Notes: a model not told the origin generated them from the letters alone. A DNA stretch of 64,000 nucleotides from Prevotella sp. HUN102 (GCF_000688375.1 NZ_JIAF01000004.1:1302001-1366000), one strand, 5' to 3'; shown: positions 37,559 to 47,750, numbered from the stretch's first letter. Translations and numbers: made by a program.

Positions 37559-39127
37559 ATGAACGAAATAGAACGCAGAAGAACTTTTGCCATCATCTCT
37601 CATCCTGACGCTGGTAAGACCACTCTCACAGAAAAGTTTCTCTTGTTTGGTGGACAGATTCAGGTTGCGGGTGCAGTTAAGAGTAATAAAATCCAAAAGA
37701 CGGCGACTTCCGACTGGATGGATATTGAGAAACAGCGTGGTATCTCCGTATCAACTTCGGTAATGGAATTTGATTACGAGGGTTACAAGGTAAACATTCT
37801 TGATACTCCCGGCCATCAGGACTTTGCAGAAGACACTTATCGAACGCTGACGGCAGTAGATTCTGCCATCATTGTAGTGGATTCTGCCAAAGGTGTGGAA
37901 ACGCAGACGCGAAAACTGATGGAAGTTTGTCGTATGCGCAATACGCCTGTTATTATCTTTATCAATAAGATGGACCGTGAAGGTCGCGACCCGTTCGATT
38001 TGCTGGACGAACTGGAAGAGGAACTTCAAATCGGAGTTCGCCCATTGTCTTGGCCGATTGGACAAGGACAGCGTTTCAAGGGTGTGTATAACATTTTTGA
38101 GCAACGGCTGAACCTCTTCACTCCTAACAAACAGCGAGTTACTGAAACCGTTGAAGTGGATGTGGATTCAGATGAGTTGGATACTCAGGTTGGTGCTGAT
38201 TTTGCCGCACAACTGCGCAATGACCTTGAATTGGTAGATGGTGTATATCCTGAATTTGAAGTGGAAACCTATCGTGCCGCCGAAGTTGCACCTGTATTTT
38301 TCGGTTCTGCGCTGAATAATTTTGGTGTTCAGGAACTTCTGAACTGCTTTATCAAGATTGCACCAAGTCCAAAACCGACGAAGGCAGAAGAACGTTTGGT
38401 GGAGCCGATTGAGAATAAATTCACAGGTTTTATCTTCAAGATTACGGCAAACATCGATCCGAATCATCGCAGTTGTATTGCTTTCTGCAAGGTTTGTTCG
38501 GGAAAATTCCAACGCAATCAGCCATATCTGCACGTGCGCAATGGAAAAACGATGCGCTTCTCTTCGCCCACTCAGTTTATGGCGCAGCGCAAGAATACCG
38601 TGGATGAGGCTTATCCGGGCGATATTGTTGGTTTGCCGGATAGTGGCGGCGTTTTCAAGATTGGAGATACACTTACCGAAGGCGAGAATATCCACTTCCG
38701 TGGTTTGCCAAGTTTCTCTCCGGAGTTGTTCAAGTATATTGAAAACGACGACCCAATGAAGGCAAAACAGTTCCAGAAAGGTCTCGAGCAGTTGATGAAC
38801 GAGGGTGTTGCGCAGTTGTTTGTCAATCAATTCAACAATCGTAGGATTGTAGGCACGGTCGGACAACTCCAATTTGAAGTTATCCAATACCGTCTTGAAC
38901 ACGAATACAATGCCAAATGCCGTTGGGAACCGGTTCATCTGCACAAGGCTTGTTGGATAGAAGCCGACGACGAAAAGGAACTGGACAATTTCAAAAAGCG
39001 CAAGTATCAGTATATGGCAAAGGATATTGAAGGCAGAGACGTCTTCCTTGCCGATTCAGGCTACGTGCTCAGTATGGCACAACAAGATTTTGAGGATATT
39101 AAATTCCATTTTACCAGTGAATTTTAA
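37559..39127 (+). CDS. prfC: peptide chain release factor 3
   Basis: A 522-residue translational GTPase that recycles RF1/RF2 after termination. G1 reads [13 protein letters not shown], then the switch [11 protein letters not shown]4 FINKMDRE, and the RF3-specific domain with [15 protein letters not shown] near residue 425. Normal length. It is the last of the four-gene run and is followed by a terminator. Confidence 0.96.
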   Translation: MNEIERRRTFAIISHPDAGKTTLTEKFLLFGGQIQVAGAVKSNKIQKTATSDWMDIEKQRGISVSTSVMEFDYEGYKVNILDTPGHQDFAEDTYRTLTAVDSAIIVVDSAKGVETQTRKLMEVCRMRNTPVIIFINKMDREGRDPFDLLDELEEELQIGVRPLSWPIGQGQRFKGVYNIFEQRLNLFTPNKQRVTETVEVDVDSDELDTQVGADFAAQLRNDLELVDGVYPEFEVETYRAAEVAPVFFGSALNNFGVQELLNCFIKIAPSPKPTKAEERLVEPIENKFTGFIFKITANIDPNHRSCIAFCKVCSGKFQRNQPYLHVRNGKTMRFSSPTQFMAQRKNTVDEAYPGDIVGLPDSGGVFKIGDTLTEGENIHFRGLPSFSPELFKYIENDDPMKAKQFQKGLEQLMNEGVAQLFVNQFNNRRIVGTVGQLQFEVIQYRLEHEYNAKCRWEPVHLHKACWIEADDEKELDNFKKRKYQYMAKDIEGRDVFLADSGYVLSMAQQDFEDIKFHFTSEF

Positions 39128-39136
39128 CGCTATAAG

Positions 39137-39166
39137 AAGATTGCTCAACCGAGCAATCTTTTTTGT
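39137..39166 (+). terminator. terminator after prfC
   Basis: AAGATTGCTC (39137-39146) pairs perfectly with GAGCAATCTT (39151-39160), loop AACC, T run to 39164. Confidence 0.92.
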
Positions 39167-39315
39167 TTTCTATTCTTCCGTTTTGTTTTTTGTAAGAATT
39201 AATTACTCAAAAGCGCATATGTTTTTTCTGTAATCTGGAGAAATATTCTCTATTTATTAAATGAATAAAGCTGATTTTCGCAAAATAGAATTGTGTTTAT
39301 CGGATGATTGTTTTG

Positions 39316-39381
39316 CATTTTTGCGATAAATGCAAAACGTTCTTCGTAAGATTGCACGGAGAAATTACGAAGAATGATCTC
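39316..39381 (+). repeat. 22-base-period CTTCGCA element, copy 6 (degenerate)
   Basis: Three diverged units at 39316, 39338 and 39360 keep the 22-base period, with cores TTGCGA, CTTCGTA and TACGAAG. No clear head. It lies in the 624-base gap between prfC and the HAD-like gene; beyond the two terminators the rest is AT-rich and holds nothing I recognise. Confidence 0.65.
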
Positions 39382-39693
39382 CAAAATAAGGTTTATAGTT
39401 CGGATTTATTCATCTATTTGAGAACAGAATGCTTGATTCATAGTGCACAAATTGATGATATAGCTTCTTAAGTGATTGTAAATGTGTTTGTTAAGGTTGC
39501 ACATAAAATATGGTCATATTTATAAATGAAAAATATTTCTTTGGAAATAATGAAGTTATGAATGCCCTTTTGTAAAGATTATTCGTGTTTATGTGAACGT
39601 GTCAGACACATTATACTTATCGAAAAAGTGTTGAATGCGTGGGTTTTTAAACTTTGGGCAATACATAGAATCAGTAGATTGTCTTAAAAAATC

Positions 39694-39723
39694 AAAAGCC
39701 TTTGGAAAAATCCAAAGGCTTTT
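39694..39723 (-). terminator. terminator after the HAD-like gene
   Basis: AAAAGCCTTTGGA (39694-39706) pairs perfectly with TCCAAAGGCTTTT (39711-39723); on the minus strand GATTTTTTAAG follows. Confidence 0.88.
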
Positions 39724-39751
39724 GTTATGTTAGGATGTGGAAATTTGTAGA

Positions 39752-40177
39752 CTATCTACTCCACCAATGTTTTTTCTTGCGAGGTTCTCGGTCTTCAAAT
39801 GAAGTGCCAAGATAGCCTCTTGATTCCCACGTTTCGTGATTTTTAATCATCTGATAGATTGTGCCCCAGTCGGGTAAACCTCCTAGGTTTCGGTCGTCGA
39901 TGAACATTTCTACCTTTAGCTTTCTGGAAAAATGGTTGTTCTTCTCCCGTTCTTCTTCGGGATAGTCCTTGTTGATTGCCCAAAATTCAACTCCTTTATT
40001 CTTGCACCAATCCACGGCTTCCTGAAGAAGTTCCCCTTCTCTCACGGTCCATAAGATGAGTTGGTGTCCATCCTTGATGAGTTCTTTGAGCGTTTCCGTT
40101 GCGAAAGGAATTTCATCGCCAATCTTTGGATATCTGTGTTCGACGATTGTTCCGTCGAAATCTATTGCTATTACCAT
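39752..40177 (-). CDS. small HAD-superfamily hydrolase (BT0820-like)
   Basis: A 141-residue protein with the HAD nucleophile motif AIDFDGTIV at residues 3-11, a second Thr motif in ILWTVREG and the acidic motif MFIDDRNLGG. There is no cap domain. The size and the VREGELLQEAVDWCKNKG region fit the small Bacteroidetes phosphatases related to BT0820. The substrate is unknown. It lies downstream of the wzc-like gene but behind a terminator; a -7-like TAATTTTG at 40193-40186 (minus) would place its start very close to the ATG. Confidence 0.78.
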   Translation of the reverse strand: MVIAIDFDGTIVEHRYPKIGDEIPFATETLKELIKDGHQLILWTVREGELLQEAVDWCKNKGVEFWAINKDYPEEEREKNNHFSRKLKVEMFIDDRNLGGLPDWGTIYQMIKNHETWESRGYLGTSFEDREPRKKKHWWSR

Positions 40178-40193
40178 ATACTCTTCAAAATTA

Positions 40194-40226
40194 AAAAGGT
40201 ACTAAAAATGAATTACAGTACCTTTT
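40194..40226 (-). terminator. terminator after the tyrosine autokinase gene
   Basis: AAAAGGTACT (40194-40203) pairs with AGTACCTTTT (40217-40226), 13-base loop; TAATTTT follows on the minus strand. Confidence 0.7.
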
Positions 40227-40237
40227 GGGAAGTTTTA

Positions 40238-42727
40238 TTATCGTTTTATAGACTTATCGTTCTTATTTCCGTAATGGCTATTGCTGTAATTTCCGTATTG
40301 ACCGTATGAACTGCCATACTTGCCACTGCCATATCTGCCATACTTGCCGTATTTTCCGTATCCGTAATAATATCCATACTTCTTCTTGGACATATCGATA
40401 CCGTTGATAACGATTGAAATCTTAGGCAGTTTCTTCTCTCTTGAAAGTTCGTTGATCATTTCAAATGTAGCCTTCGGCGTATAGTCAGCACGGCAGAGGA
40501 ACACCGTAGTATCTGCTACTCGTCCAATCTGCAATGTATCCGTAACCAAACCGACTGGTGCCGTATCTATAATAATATAGTCATACTGAGATTTCAATAA
40601 CCCAAAGATTCTGTCAAGCGAGTTTCTTGCAACAAGTTCGGCGGGGTTTGGGGGAACAGGCCCTGCAAGAAGCAAGTCAAGATTCTTGTTGATTTCAGAT
40701 GGGATAATCTGATTGTTGATATCTTCAAGATCTATTGACTCCTTAATCAGCAGATTGGTTATACCGTGCTTCTTGTCTTTTAAACCAAACAGCTCTGCAA
40801 GTCTTGGCCTGCGAATGTCGAGACCTACCAAAACAGCCTTTTTTCCAAGCAATGCAAAGCTGACGGCAAGGTTGGCAGCAGTAAATGTTTTACCTTCTCC
40901 GGATGTTGAGGAAGTGAACAATATAACCTTCTGACCCTCTTTCAGAATGAATTGCAGGTTCGTTCTCATAGAACGGAACACTTCTTCCATCTGATTGTTC
41001 TGATTTTCTTGTACAATGATGTCGGCTTTGCCCTTCGCACTATTGCTTGCAACAGGCACATCTGCCAATATTGGGAGTTTGGTAAGGCGAGCAACGTCAT
41101 CGTGTCCTTCAATCTTATAACGGAAGAGCTGAATCAAGAACAGGATAAGTGCAGGAACTGCCAAGCCGATAAGTCCAGCAGCCAATATAATCATTGAAGA
41201 ATTAGGACTTACTTGGCCTGCAAATTGGGGGTCATCGAGCAATTTTCCCTTGTCTACGGTAGCTGCAAGAGATATATTATTCTCTTCGCGCTTCTGCAAA
41301 AGCATCAGGTACAGGCCTGCTCTGACTTCCTGCTGACGGCCTATTTCAGTCATTTTTCGTTCCTGAACAGGCGTTTCTTCAACCTGACTGTTGTATTTGT
41401 TGTATTGTGCAAGTATGCCGTCGCGCTGGATTTCAAGATTTCTTCGTGACGTTTCAATAGAACGCTTGATGTTTGTATTCAGCGTTCTTATCTGATCAGT
41501 AAGTGGTTCTACTACTGGAGAATTCTCAGAAGCACTTCTCAAGAGTCTGTTTCTCTCGAGCACAAGTTCGTTGTATTTATTAATCAGGCCAGTTGTAGCT
41601 TCGTCGATAAGTCCGATGTTTGAAGGAATAATCTGTGAAAGATTCCTTGAAGAACTTGCAGTTTCCGATGCAATATTATTGAATAATTCTATCTGAATTT
41701 CAATTTCCGAAAGTTTTTGTTCGGCAGCAGTCTGGTTGCTGAAGCTATTTGTGGCATTCATCTTCAGTTCCACCATACCGTTGTTTTGCTTGAAACTCTG
41801 GATCTGCCCCTCGGTTTCGCCAAGCTCTGAATTGATTTTCTCCAGACGGGCATTGATAAACTTGTCAGTTCTCAATGCAACAGTATTTTTATCTTCGTTT
41901 GCCTGTCGGTTGTAAACCACGGCCAGTTGCTTTAGGTAGTCTATTGAACGCTGAGGAATTTCATCGGTTATGTTCAGCATTGCAATTGTTGTTGATTTTG
42001 AATTCTGCGCAACCTGCAATGAACCTACGTATTTATTTGCCACATTCTTGGGCGATTGAATCATAACCTGCAAACTTTCGCCATCCCTCAGCATCTTACC
42101 GTTGTTTGAACTGATGGTAATGATTCCCGCACGCGTGTTGATGGTGGCAGGAAGAGAGTTGAAGGTCTTATTAAGTGAGAATGGACCTTCTGCTTCTCTT
42201 TCGTCAATAGGAACCGAATATGAGCCTGAAACAGAATAGGAAGAACCATTTCGGGAGATACTAAGACTTATGGGTCTGTTCAAAGTTTCGAGATGGGTGG
42301 CGTCTACATCAACGTTCAAAGGCTGATTTCCATAATATGGAACACTCTTTACTCTTCCTTGCGTTGCATAGGTTACATACAATTTCAAATCACGAACGAC
42401 ATCCTGTGCCATTGTTCGTGATGAAAGTATTTCCATTTCATTGTCTATACCGGCAGAGTTTGACATTATACCGAGTGTAGACATATTGCGGATGGACTGT
42501 GCTCTGCCATCATTTTCCTGATCCTTGATTAAGAGTTTAGCGGTAGTCTTATATATAGGAGTAGTGTATCTCAGATAGATAGCGGCTAATCCCACACAGA
42601 TAATCAGCGACAATATAAACCAATACCAATTTAAAACAACAGTACGGTAGATGGTTTGAAAGTCGAAGAAAGACTTTCCTTCCTGTTCCTGACCGTATTC
42701 TGCTTCAGCTTTTTTGAGTTCTTCCAT
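40238..42727 (-). CDS. polysaccharide biosynthesis tyrosine autokinase (Wzc/Wzz-like)
   Basis: An 829-residue inner-membrane protein. A membrane helix lies near 30-52, then a Wzz chain-length domain with a long periplasmic coiled-coil region (about 55-500), a second helix near 508-530, and a cytoplasmic BY-kinase domain (about 570-780) with Walker A SSTSGEGKT, Walker A' ILVGLDIRRP-like VLVGLDIRRPRL, and Walker B YIIIDTAP. The last 50 residues are a Tyr cluster with 13 tyrosines in KYG/GYG repeats, the autophosphorylation tail. It should control export and length of a surface polysaccharide. Only rfbA is beside it; the outer-membrane export gene usually paired with it is not here. Confidence 0.92.
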   Translation of the reverse strand: MEELKKAEAEYGQEQEGKSFFDFQTIYRTVVLNWYWFILSLIICVGLAAIYLRYTTPIYKTTAKLLIKDQENDGRAQSIRNMSTLGIMSNSAGIDNEMEILSSRTMAQDVVRDLKLYVTYATQGRVKSVPYYGNQPLNVDVDATHLETLNRPISLSISRNGSSYSVSGSYSVPIDEREAEGPFSLNKTFNSLPATINTRAGIITISSNNGKMLRDGESLQVMIQSPKNVANKYVGSLQVAQNSKSTTIAMLNITDEIPQRSIDYLKQLAVVYNRQANEDKNTVALRTDKFINARLEKINSELGETEGQIQSFKQNNGMVELKMNATNSFSNQTAAEQKLSEIEIQIELFNNIASETASSSRNLSQIIPSNIGLIDEATTGLINKYNELVLERNRLLRSASENSPVVEPLTDQIRTLNTNIKRSIETSRRNLEIQRDGILAQYNKYNSQVEETPVQERKMTEIGRQQEVRAGLYLMLLQKREENNISLAATVDKGKLLDDPQFAGQVSPNSSMIILAAGLIGLAVPALILFLIQLFRYKIEGHDDVARLTKLPILADVPVASNSAKGKADIIVQENQNNQMEEVFRSMRTNLQFILKEGQKVILFTSSTSGEGKTFTAANLAVSFALLGKKAVLVGLDIRRPRLAELFGLKDKKHGITNLLIKESIDLEDINNQIIPSEINKNLDLLLAGPVPPNPAELVARNSLDRIFGLLKSQYDYIIIDTAPVGLVTDTLQIGRVADTTVFLCRADYTPKATFEMINELSREKKLPKISIVINGIDMSKKKYGYYYGYGKYGKYGRYGSGKYGSSYGQYGNYSNSHYGNKNDKSIKR

Positions 42728-42752
42728 ATTTATTTTATGTGTATTCTCTGTT

Positions 42753-43628
42753 TTATTCTTCTATTAAACGCAACAAGTACTGGCCGTACTCGTTCTTTGC
42801 CATTGGCAGTGCATTCTCTTTTACCTGTTCTTTCGTTATCCAGCCTTTGCGATAGGCTATTTCTTCGAGACAGGCAATCTTGAGTCCTTGTCTCTTTTCT
42901 ATCACTTCGATGAACGTACTTGCTTCCGAAAGGCTGTCGTGTGTGCCGGTATCCAGCCACGCAAAGCCTCTCTGAAGGGTTTGAACCTTGAGTTCCTGCT
43001 TGGCAAGATATTCCTGATTGACGGTTGTTATCTCCAGTTCGCCACGCGCAGACGGTTTGATGTGCTTGGCAATCTCGACAACGCTGTTGGGATAGAAGTA
43101 TAAACCCACGACGGCATAATTGCTCTTGGGCTCTTTTGGCTTTTCCTCAATGCTCAGGCAATTGCCTTGCTTGTCGAATTCTGCCACGCCATAACGTTCC
43201 GGGTCGTTGACGAAGTATCCAAATACGGTAGCCTTATTGTCTTCTTCGGCATTCCTTACACTTTCCTTGAGCAATGCCGTGAATCCGGAACCGTAGAAAA
43301 TATTATCTCCTAAAACGAGGCAGACACTATCGTTGCCGATAAATTTCTCGCCAATGATGAAAGCCTGTGCCAGTCCGTCGGGCGATGGCTGCTCAGCATA
43401 CTCGAACTTTACTCCTAATTCGTGTCCGTCGCCCAGCAATCGCTTGAACCCCGGCAGGTCGAACGGAGTAGAGATAATCAATATTTCCTTGATACCTGCG
43501 AGCATTAAAACCGATACTGGGTAATAAATCATCGGTTTATCGAAGATTGGGATTAGCTGTTTGCTTATACCTTTGGTTATAGGATACAGACGTGTGCCTG
43601 AACCTCCGGCAAGAACTATACCTTTCAT
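42753..43628 (-). CDS. rfbA: glucose-1-phosphate thymidylyltransferase
   Basis: A 291-residue RmlA enzyme that makes dTDP-glucose, the first step to dTDP-rhamnose. The nucleotide-binding [11 protein letters not shown] is at residues 8-18, then [25 protein letters not shown] and [13 protein letters not shown]. Normal length. It lies 25 bases upstream of the tyrosine autokinase gene and is probably co-transcribed with it, linking rhamnose-type precursor supply to polysaccharide export (inference). Confidence 0.95.
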   Translation of the reverse strand: MKGIVLAGGSGTRLYPITKGISKQLIPIFDKPMIYYPVSVLMLAGIKEILIISTPFDLPGFKRLLGDGHELGVKFEYAEQPSPDGLAQAFIIGEKFIGNDSVCLVLGDNIFYGSGFTALLKESVRNAEEDNKATVFGYFVNDPERYGVAEFDKQGNCLSIEEKPKEPKSNYAVVGLYFYPNSVVEIAKHIKPSARGELEITTVNQEYLAKQELKVQTLQRGFAWLDTGTHDSLSEASTFIEVIEKRQGLKIACLEEIAYRKGWITKEQVKENALPMAKNEYGQYLLRLIEE

Positions 43629-43827
43629 TTCTGTATTTCTTTGTTGTTATTTCTTTCGATAACTAAGCGCAAGATACGCATTGCAGCACCTGCACAATAG
43701 CTTTTGACTTTTAATCAGGAAACCAGTAAATGTCTAAAAACTCCACAACAATCAATAACTATTGTGTTTTAGTATCAGTATGATACACCAAATTTTATTC
43801 ATTTCTGAGTTATTCCAATTATGTTCG

Positions 43828-43835
43828 CAAAGGTA
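43828..43835 (-). promoter_or_regulatory. possible -7 box for the rfbA-autokinase operon
   Basis: TACCTTTG on the minus strand. No TTTG is seen at the right distance. If used, the leader is about 190 bases long and contains two small hairpins (for example GTATCAGTATGATAC at 43769). Confidence 0.4.
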
Positions 43836-44029
43836 ATAATTTAAATTGAGATTTATAATAAGGAATCAAAAAAATATCTATTATATATGAAATCTTATCC
43901 GTTTAGTTGAAATTATCTTGCCTAAACCTTTTCATTCTTTTGTGTTTTCAGCTTCTTTTTTCAAGCGAATCGCATTGTTTGGAAACTGTGTAACAACTGT
44001 CTGTTTCAGGCATACGAAACCTTGATTTG

Positions 44030-44149
44030 CAATTGTCCGAAGAATGGCTTGCAATCTTCGCAAGATTGCATTGCATTTGTGCGAAGAATGAAACGCAATC
44101 TTCGTAAGAATGGAAAGTAGTGTTTTATTGGTTGATTATCAGATACTTA
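44030..44149 (-). repeat. 22-base-period CTTCGCA element, copy 7
   Basis: Units at 44030, 44052, 44074 and 44096 (inverted, forward, inverted, forward), then the reversed head TTGATTATCAGATACTTA at 44132-44149. It lies in the 717-base gap between the divergent rfbA and 44346 genes; the rest holds the two likely -7 boxes (43828 and 44286) and nothing else I recognise. Confidence 0.88.
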
Positions 44150-44345
44150 TGATTCTTGTTGTGCTTGGCGCATTGCATAGCTCTGAATTGAACTCCGATG
44201 GACAACCACAATAGGCACAAATTCTCGTTTATCAGTATTTTATAAATTTAATTCGTCCAACGGAGCAAATATTATTTTATTTTATTAACTTTGCATTCAT
44301 AATTACAGGGCAATGGCTCTTTACACTAAATGATTTAATATTATA

Positions 44346-44981
44346 ATGGGATTTTTTTCAAAGATATTCAATCAGAATCAGGAACCTCAGGAAAAGACGG
44401 GGGGAATGAATGATTATATGACTCTTGTCAGAGTTTATTTTCAGGCGGCACTCGCTGCCAAGTTGGGCATTACCAATCTGGCAATGCTTCCGGACCTGCG
44501 TACTTACAAGCAGGCTTTCCGAGTTCCAACAATGAATAATAAGTTGGGAGTGGGTGAGAAGACGAGTGTCAGGAAGACGATGAAGAACCTTTATGGCACG
44601 GAAGACTTGTTTTTCGACGAAATTGATGCGAGTATTAAGAAGAATTGCAAGAAATTACAGGACGTGCAGACTTATCTTTATCAGTTCCAAGGCTTCTCAC
44701 AGGACTTGATGATGCTCATTGGTAACCTGATGAAATTCAAGCTCCGTATGCCCGGTTTCTTCAAGAAACTGATCTATACGATGACCGAAAAGACGGTTAA
44801 TGACATTTATGACAAGAATGATTTTTCTGATCCGGGCGTAATTAAAGCCGTAATGTCCGTGAGACAGTTGAATCAGCGTCTGGGATTCTCTCGCAAGTGG
44901 ACTACTGACTTCGTTTACCAGATAGTAATGCTGGCAAAGAAAGAGCCGAGGTTGGTTAATCAGGACGACGGTAATAAATAA
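44346..44981 (+). CDS. conserved-looking protein of unknown function
   Basis: A 211-residue, soluble, helix-rich and basic protein without signal peptide or membrane segment. It starts MGFFSKIFNQNQ, a short amphipathic head that might touch membranes, then has a Lys/Met-rich body (MRKTMKNLYGTEDLFFDEI-like middle, KLRMPGFFKKLIYTM). I do not recognise a family. A -7 box TAACTTTG lies at 44286-44293. It is followed by the coiled-coil gene, zapA and rny on the same strand, though 45086 has its own promoter. Confidence 0.6.
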   Translation: MGFFSKIFNQNQEPQEKTGGMNDYMTLVRVYFQAALAAKLGITNLAMLPDLRTYKQAFRVPTMNNKLGVGEKTSVRKTMKNLYGTEDLFFDEIDASIKKNCKKLQDVQTYLYQFQGFSQDLMMLIGNLMKFKLRMPGFFKKLIYTMTEKTVNDIYDKNDFSDPGVIKAVMSVRQLNQRLGFSRKWTTDFVYQIVMLAKKEPRLVNQDDGNK

Positions 44982-45033
44982 CAAGTCAGACGTTGGCTGC
45001 AAACTGCATAGCTTAAAATAATTGAATAATAAT

Positions 45034-45064
45034 TTTGTTGAATTAAAAGTTTAATGTAAATTTG
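45034..45064 (+). promoter_or_regulatory. promoter of the coiled-coil-zapA-rny operon
   Basis: TTTG at 45034-45037, exactly 19 bases, TAAATTTG at 45057-45064. It starts transcription about 15 bases before the first ATG. Confidence 0.85.
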
Positions 45065-45085
45065 TAGCCAAAATGTTGTAAGTAT

Positions 45086-45379
45086 ATGAATGCGAATGAG
45101 AAAGCACTAAACACGTTTGCAACTCGTGTCCGTCAAATGATTCTCCATTATCAGGAAATGAAAAAGGAGAACGACGAGTTGTATTCTTTAGTGGATCAGC
45201 GTGATGAAGAAATAAAGCGTCTTCAAGCGCAGCTTAAACAGTCGCAGAGTGACTACAACTCATTGAAGATGGCCAAAATGCTCGAAATTTCTGATGGCGA
45301 TATGGAATCGGCACAGAAGAGATTGGCTAAGCTCATCCGAGATGTAAACAAGTGCATTACCTTGCTAAGTGAGAAATAA
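45086..45379 (+). CDS. short coiled-coil protein upstream of zapA (ZapB-like position)
   Basis: A 97-residue protein with a strong heptad coiled coil from about residue 20 to 62 (YQEMKKENDELYSLV, then RLQAQLKQSQSDYNSLK), followed by a conserved-looking helix ending in DVNKCITLLSEK. It ends 11 bases before zapA. By size, fold and context it could be a division-ring cross-linker analogous to ZapB (inference); sequence alone does not prove it. Confidence 0.65.
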   Translation: MNANEKALNTFATRVRQMILHYQEMKKENDELYSLVDQRDEEIKRLQAQLKQSQSDYNSLKMAKMLEISDGDMESAQKRLAKLIRDVNKCITLLSEK

Positions 45380-45390
45380 CCTGAAAGAAG

Positions 45391-45684
45391 ATGGCAGAAG
45401 ATAAACTACATATAAGACTTCACGTCTACGACACGGAGTTGTCGGTGAACATTCCCCGCGAAGAGGAGGAATACTATCGCTCTGCTTCTAAACTGATTAA
45501 TGAGACTGTAAACACTTATTCAACCCTCTTTAAGGGCAAGAAGACGGATAAGGATATATTATATATGTCAATGCTTGATATAGCACTTCGTTATAAGAAA
45601 GAGGGTGCCCGCAACGATACAGCTCCGTTTAGCGATATTCTTGGGAAACTCACTTTAGAGATAGAGGATGCTCTAAAGAAATAG
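45391..45684 (+). CDS. zapA: cell division protein ZapA
   Basis: A 97-residue ZapA, which bundles FtsZ filaments. The N-terminal globular part reads LHIRLHVYDTELSVNIPREEEEYYR and is followed by the long helix with YMSMLDIALRY. Length and pattern are normal. It lies between the coiled-coil gene and rny, probably in one transcript. Confidence 0.88.
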   Translation: MAEDKLHIRLHVYDTELSVNIPREEEEYYRSASKLINETVNTYSTLFKGKKTDKDILYMSMLDIALRYKKEGARNDTAPFSDILGKLTLEIEDALKK

Positions 45685-45718
45685 TAAATAGTCAAGAATA
45701 ATAATAAATTTATATTAG

Positions 45719-47260
45719 ATGAATATTGGATTAGCAATAGCTATTGCCGTAGCAGCCCTTATAGTAGGATGTGTCGGTGGATACTTTTTGTTTCGTTATA
45801 TCATAAATGGTAAATACAGCGAGGCAATGGAAAAGGCTGAGAAAGAAGCTGAAGTTTTGAAAGAAAAGAAACTCTTGGAAGTTAAGGAAAAGTTCCTCAA
45901 CAAGAAGAACGAATTGGAGAAAGAGGTTCAGCAGCGTAATCAGAAGATTCAGCAAAGTGAGAACCGTCTGAAGCAGCGTGAGCTTTCCTTGAATCAGCGT
46001 CAGGACGAAATAGGCCGTCGTAAACAGGAAATTGAGCAGCAGCAGCAGCGAATAGAAAACGACAAGAAACTTCTTCAGGTTAAGCAGCAGGAGCTTGACA
46101 AGATGCAGGATCAGGAACGTGCAAAGCTGGAAGAACTTTCAGGGCTTAGTGCTGAAGAGGCGAAGAGCCGTCTCGTAGAAAGTCTTAAGGATCAGGCAAG
46201 GCTCGATGCGGCTTCATATATCAATGAAATCGTAGACGAGGCTAAGTTGAACGCAAATCAGCAGGCAAAGAAGATTGTCGTTCAGACCATTCAGCGCGTC
46301 GCTACCGAAACTGCAATCGAGAACTCTGTAAGCGTTTTCCATATTGACAGCGACGAGGTTAAGGGTAGAATTATCGGCCGTGAAGGACGTAATATCCGTG
46401 CCTTGGAGGCTGCAACTGGTGTTGAAATCGTTGTTGATGACACTCCGGAAGCTATCGTTATCTCTGCATTCGACCCTGTGCGCCGTGAAATCTGCCGTTT
46501 GGCTTTGCATCAGTTGGTTGCAGACGGACGTATTCATCCGGCAAGAATCGAAGAAGTCGTTGCCAAAGTAAAGAAGCAGCTCGACAGCGAAATCATTGAA
46601 ACAGGTAAGCGCACCGCCATTGACCTTGGCATTCACGGCTTGCATCCTGAGTTGATTCGTATTGTCGGCAAGATGAAATACCGTTCTTCATACGGTCAGA
46701 ACCTGTTGCAGCACGCTCGTGAAACCGCTAATCTCTGTGCAGTGATGGCGAGCGAATTGGGCTTGAACCCCAAGAAGGCAAAGCGAGCAGGGCTTTTGCA
46801 CGATATTGGTAAGGTGCCAGATGAGGAGACCGAACTTCCACACGCATTGTATGGTGGCAAGATTGCGGAGAAATTCAAGGAAAAGCCTGAAATCTGCAAT
46901 GCGATTGCAGCCCACCACGATGAAATAGAAATGACCAGTCTGTTAGCTCCAATCGTTCAGGTCTGCGATGCTATCTCTGGTGCGCGCCCCGGTGCGCGTC
47001 GCGAAATCGTAGAGGCCTACATCAAGCGTCTGAATGATTTGGAGGCAATTGCAATGAGCTATCCGGGCGTAACCAAGACTTATGCAATTCAGGCAGGTCG
47101 CGAATTGCGTGTAATCGTTGGCGCAGACCGTATGGACGATGCAGAGAGCGAAAAGCTGAGTACCGAAATCGCAGAGAAGATTCAGAATGAAATGACTTAC
47201 CCCGGACAGGTAAAAATCACTGTGATTCGCGAAACCCGAAGCGTATCTTACGCAAAGTAA
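45719..47260 (+). CDS. rny: ribonuclease Y
   Basis: A 513-residue endoribonuclease that starts mRNA decay. One N-terminal membrane anchor (about 5-27), a long Lys/Glu/Gln coiled coil (about 30-150), a KH domain with [21 protein letters not shown] (about 215-235) and an HD domain with LLHDIGK near residue 357 and AAHHDEIE after it. Normal family length. It is the last gene of the zapA operon and is followed by a terminator. Confidence 0.96.
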   Translation: MNIGLAIAIAVAALIVGCVGGYFLFRYIINGKYSEAMEKAEKEAEVLKEKKLLEVKEKFLNKKNELEKEVQQRNQKIQQSENRLKQRELSLNQRQDEIGRRKQEIEQQQQRIENDKKLLQVKQQELDKMQDQERAKLEELSGLSAEEAKSRLVESLKDQARLDAASYINEIVDEAKLNANQQAKKIVVQTIQRVATETAIENSVSVFHIDSDEVKGRIIGREGRNIRALEAATGVEIVVDDTPEAIVISAFDPVRREICRLALHQLVADGRIHPARIEEVVAKVKKQLDSEIIETGKRTAIDLGIHGLHPELIRIVGKMKYRSSYGQNLLQHARETANLCAVMASELGLNPKKAKRAGLLHDIGKVPDEETELPHALYGGKIAEKFKEKPEICNAIAAHHDEIEMTSLLAPIVQVCDAISGARPGARREIVEAYIKRLNDLEAIAMSYPGVTKTYAIQAGRELRVIVGADRMDDAESEKLSTEIAEKIQNEMTYPGQVKITVIRETRSVSYAK

Positions 47261-47283
47261 ATTCTATATATTTGAGATAGGTG

Positions 47284-47316
47284 AAGAGGCAATCTGATTG
47301 ATTGCTTCTTTTTTTG
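47284..47316 (+). terminator. terminator after rny
   Basis: AAGAGGCAATC (47284-47294) pairs with GATTGCTTCTT (47300-47310) over 11 bases with one G-T, loop TGATT, T run to 47316. Confidence 0.85.
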
Positions 47317-47444
47317 CCTCAAAGCTATGCAGTAAGGTTCGATGAATAAAATTTATAAAGGCCCGATAAGAAATAATTTTATATATATTGTTTTTTCATC
47401 AGACTGCAATTAGAAATTATGCGATGAGTAAAAATACGCCTTTG

Positions 47445-47569
47445 TAAGTTATTGGAAATCAGTAGATAAGTGATGGTTTTCCATTCTTGCGAAAAATGCA
47501 TTCCATTCTTCGCAAAAATGCAAGGCAAACGTGCGAAGATTGTTTGCCATTCTTCGGTCACTTAAAAAC
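47445..47569 (+). repeat. 22-base-period CTTCGCA element, copy 8
   Basis: The head starts TAAGTTATTGG at 47445. Units follow at 47482, 47504, 47526 and 47548 with mixed core orientation. It lies between rny and the 6S-like RNA. Confidence 0.82.
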
Positions 47570-47718
47570 TGTGTATGAATCAGTCTGGAACCAATGAGCA
47601 GATTTACCCGAGTTCGTGAACCGTAAACTCTTTAACCTCTAACTTTGTTTCTCGGGGGCTTGGATTTCTTCCAGACTTGCATTATTTATCACTGTTTTGC
47701 AAGTAAAGGTATGATATT

Positions 47719-47750
47719 GTTGTGAGATTATTAGAATCTTTGTATATTTG
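47719..47750 (+). promoter_or_regulatory. promoter of the 6S-like RNA
   Basis: TATATTTG at 47743-47750, with the -33-like GTTG 20 bases upstream at 47719-47722. The predicted start falls within a few bases of the RNA's closing helix. Confidence 0.6.
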
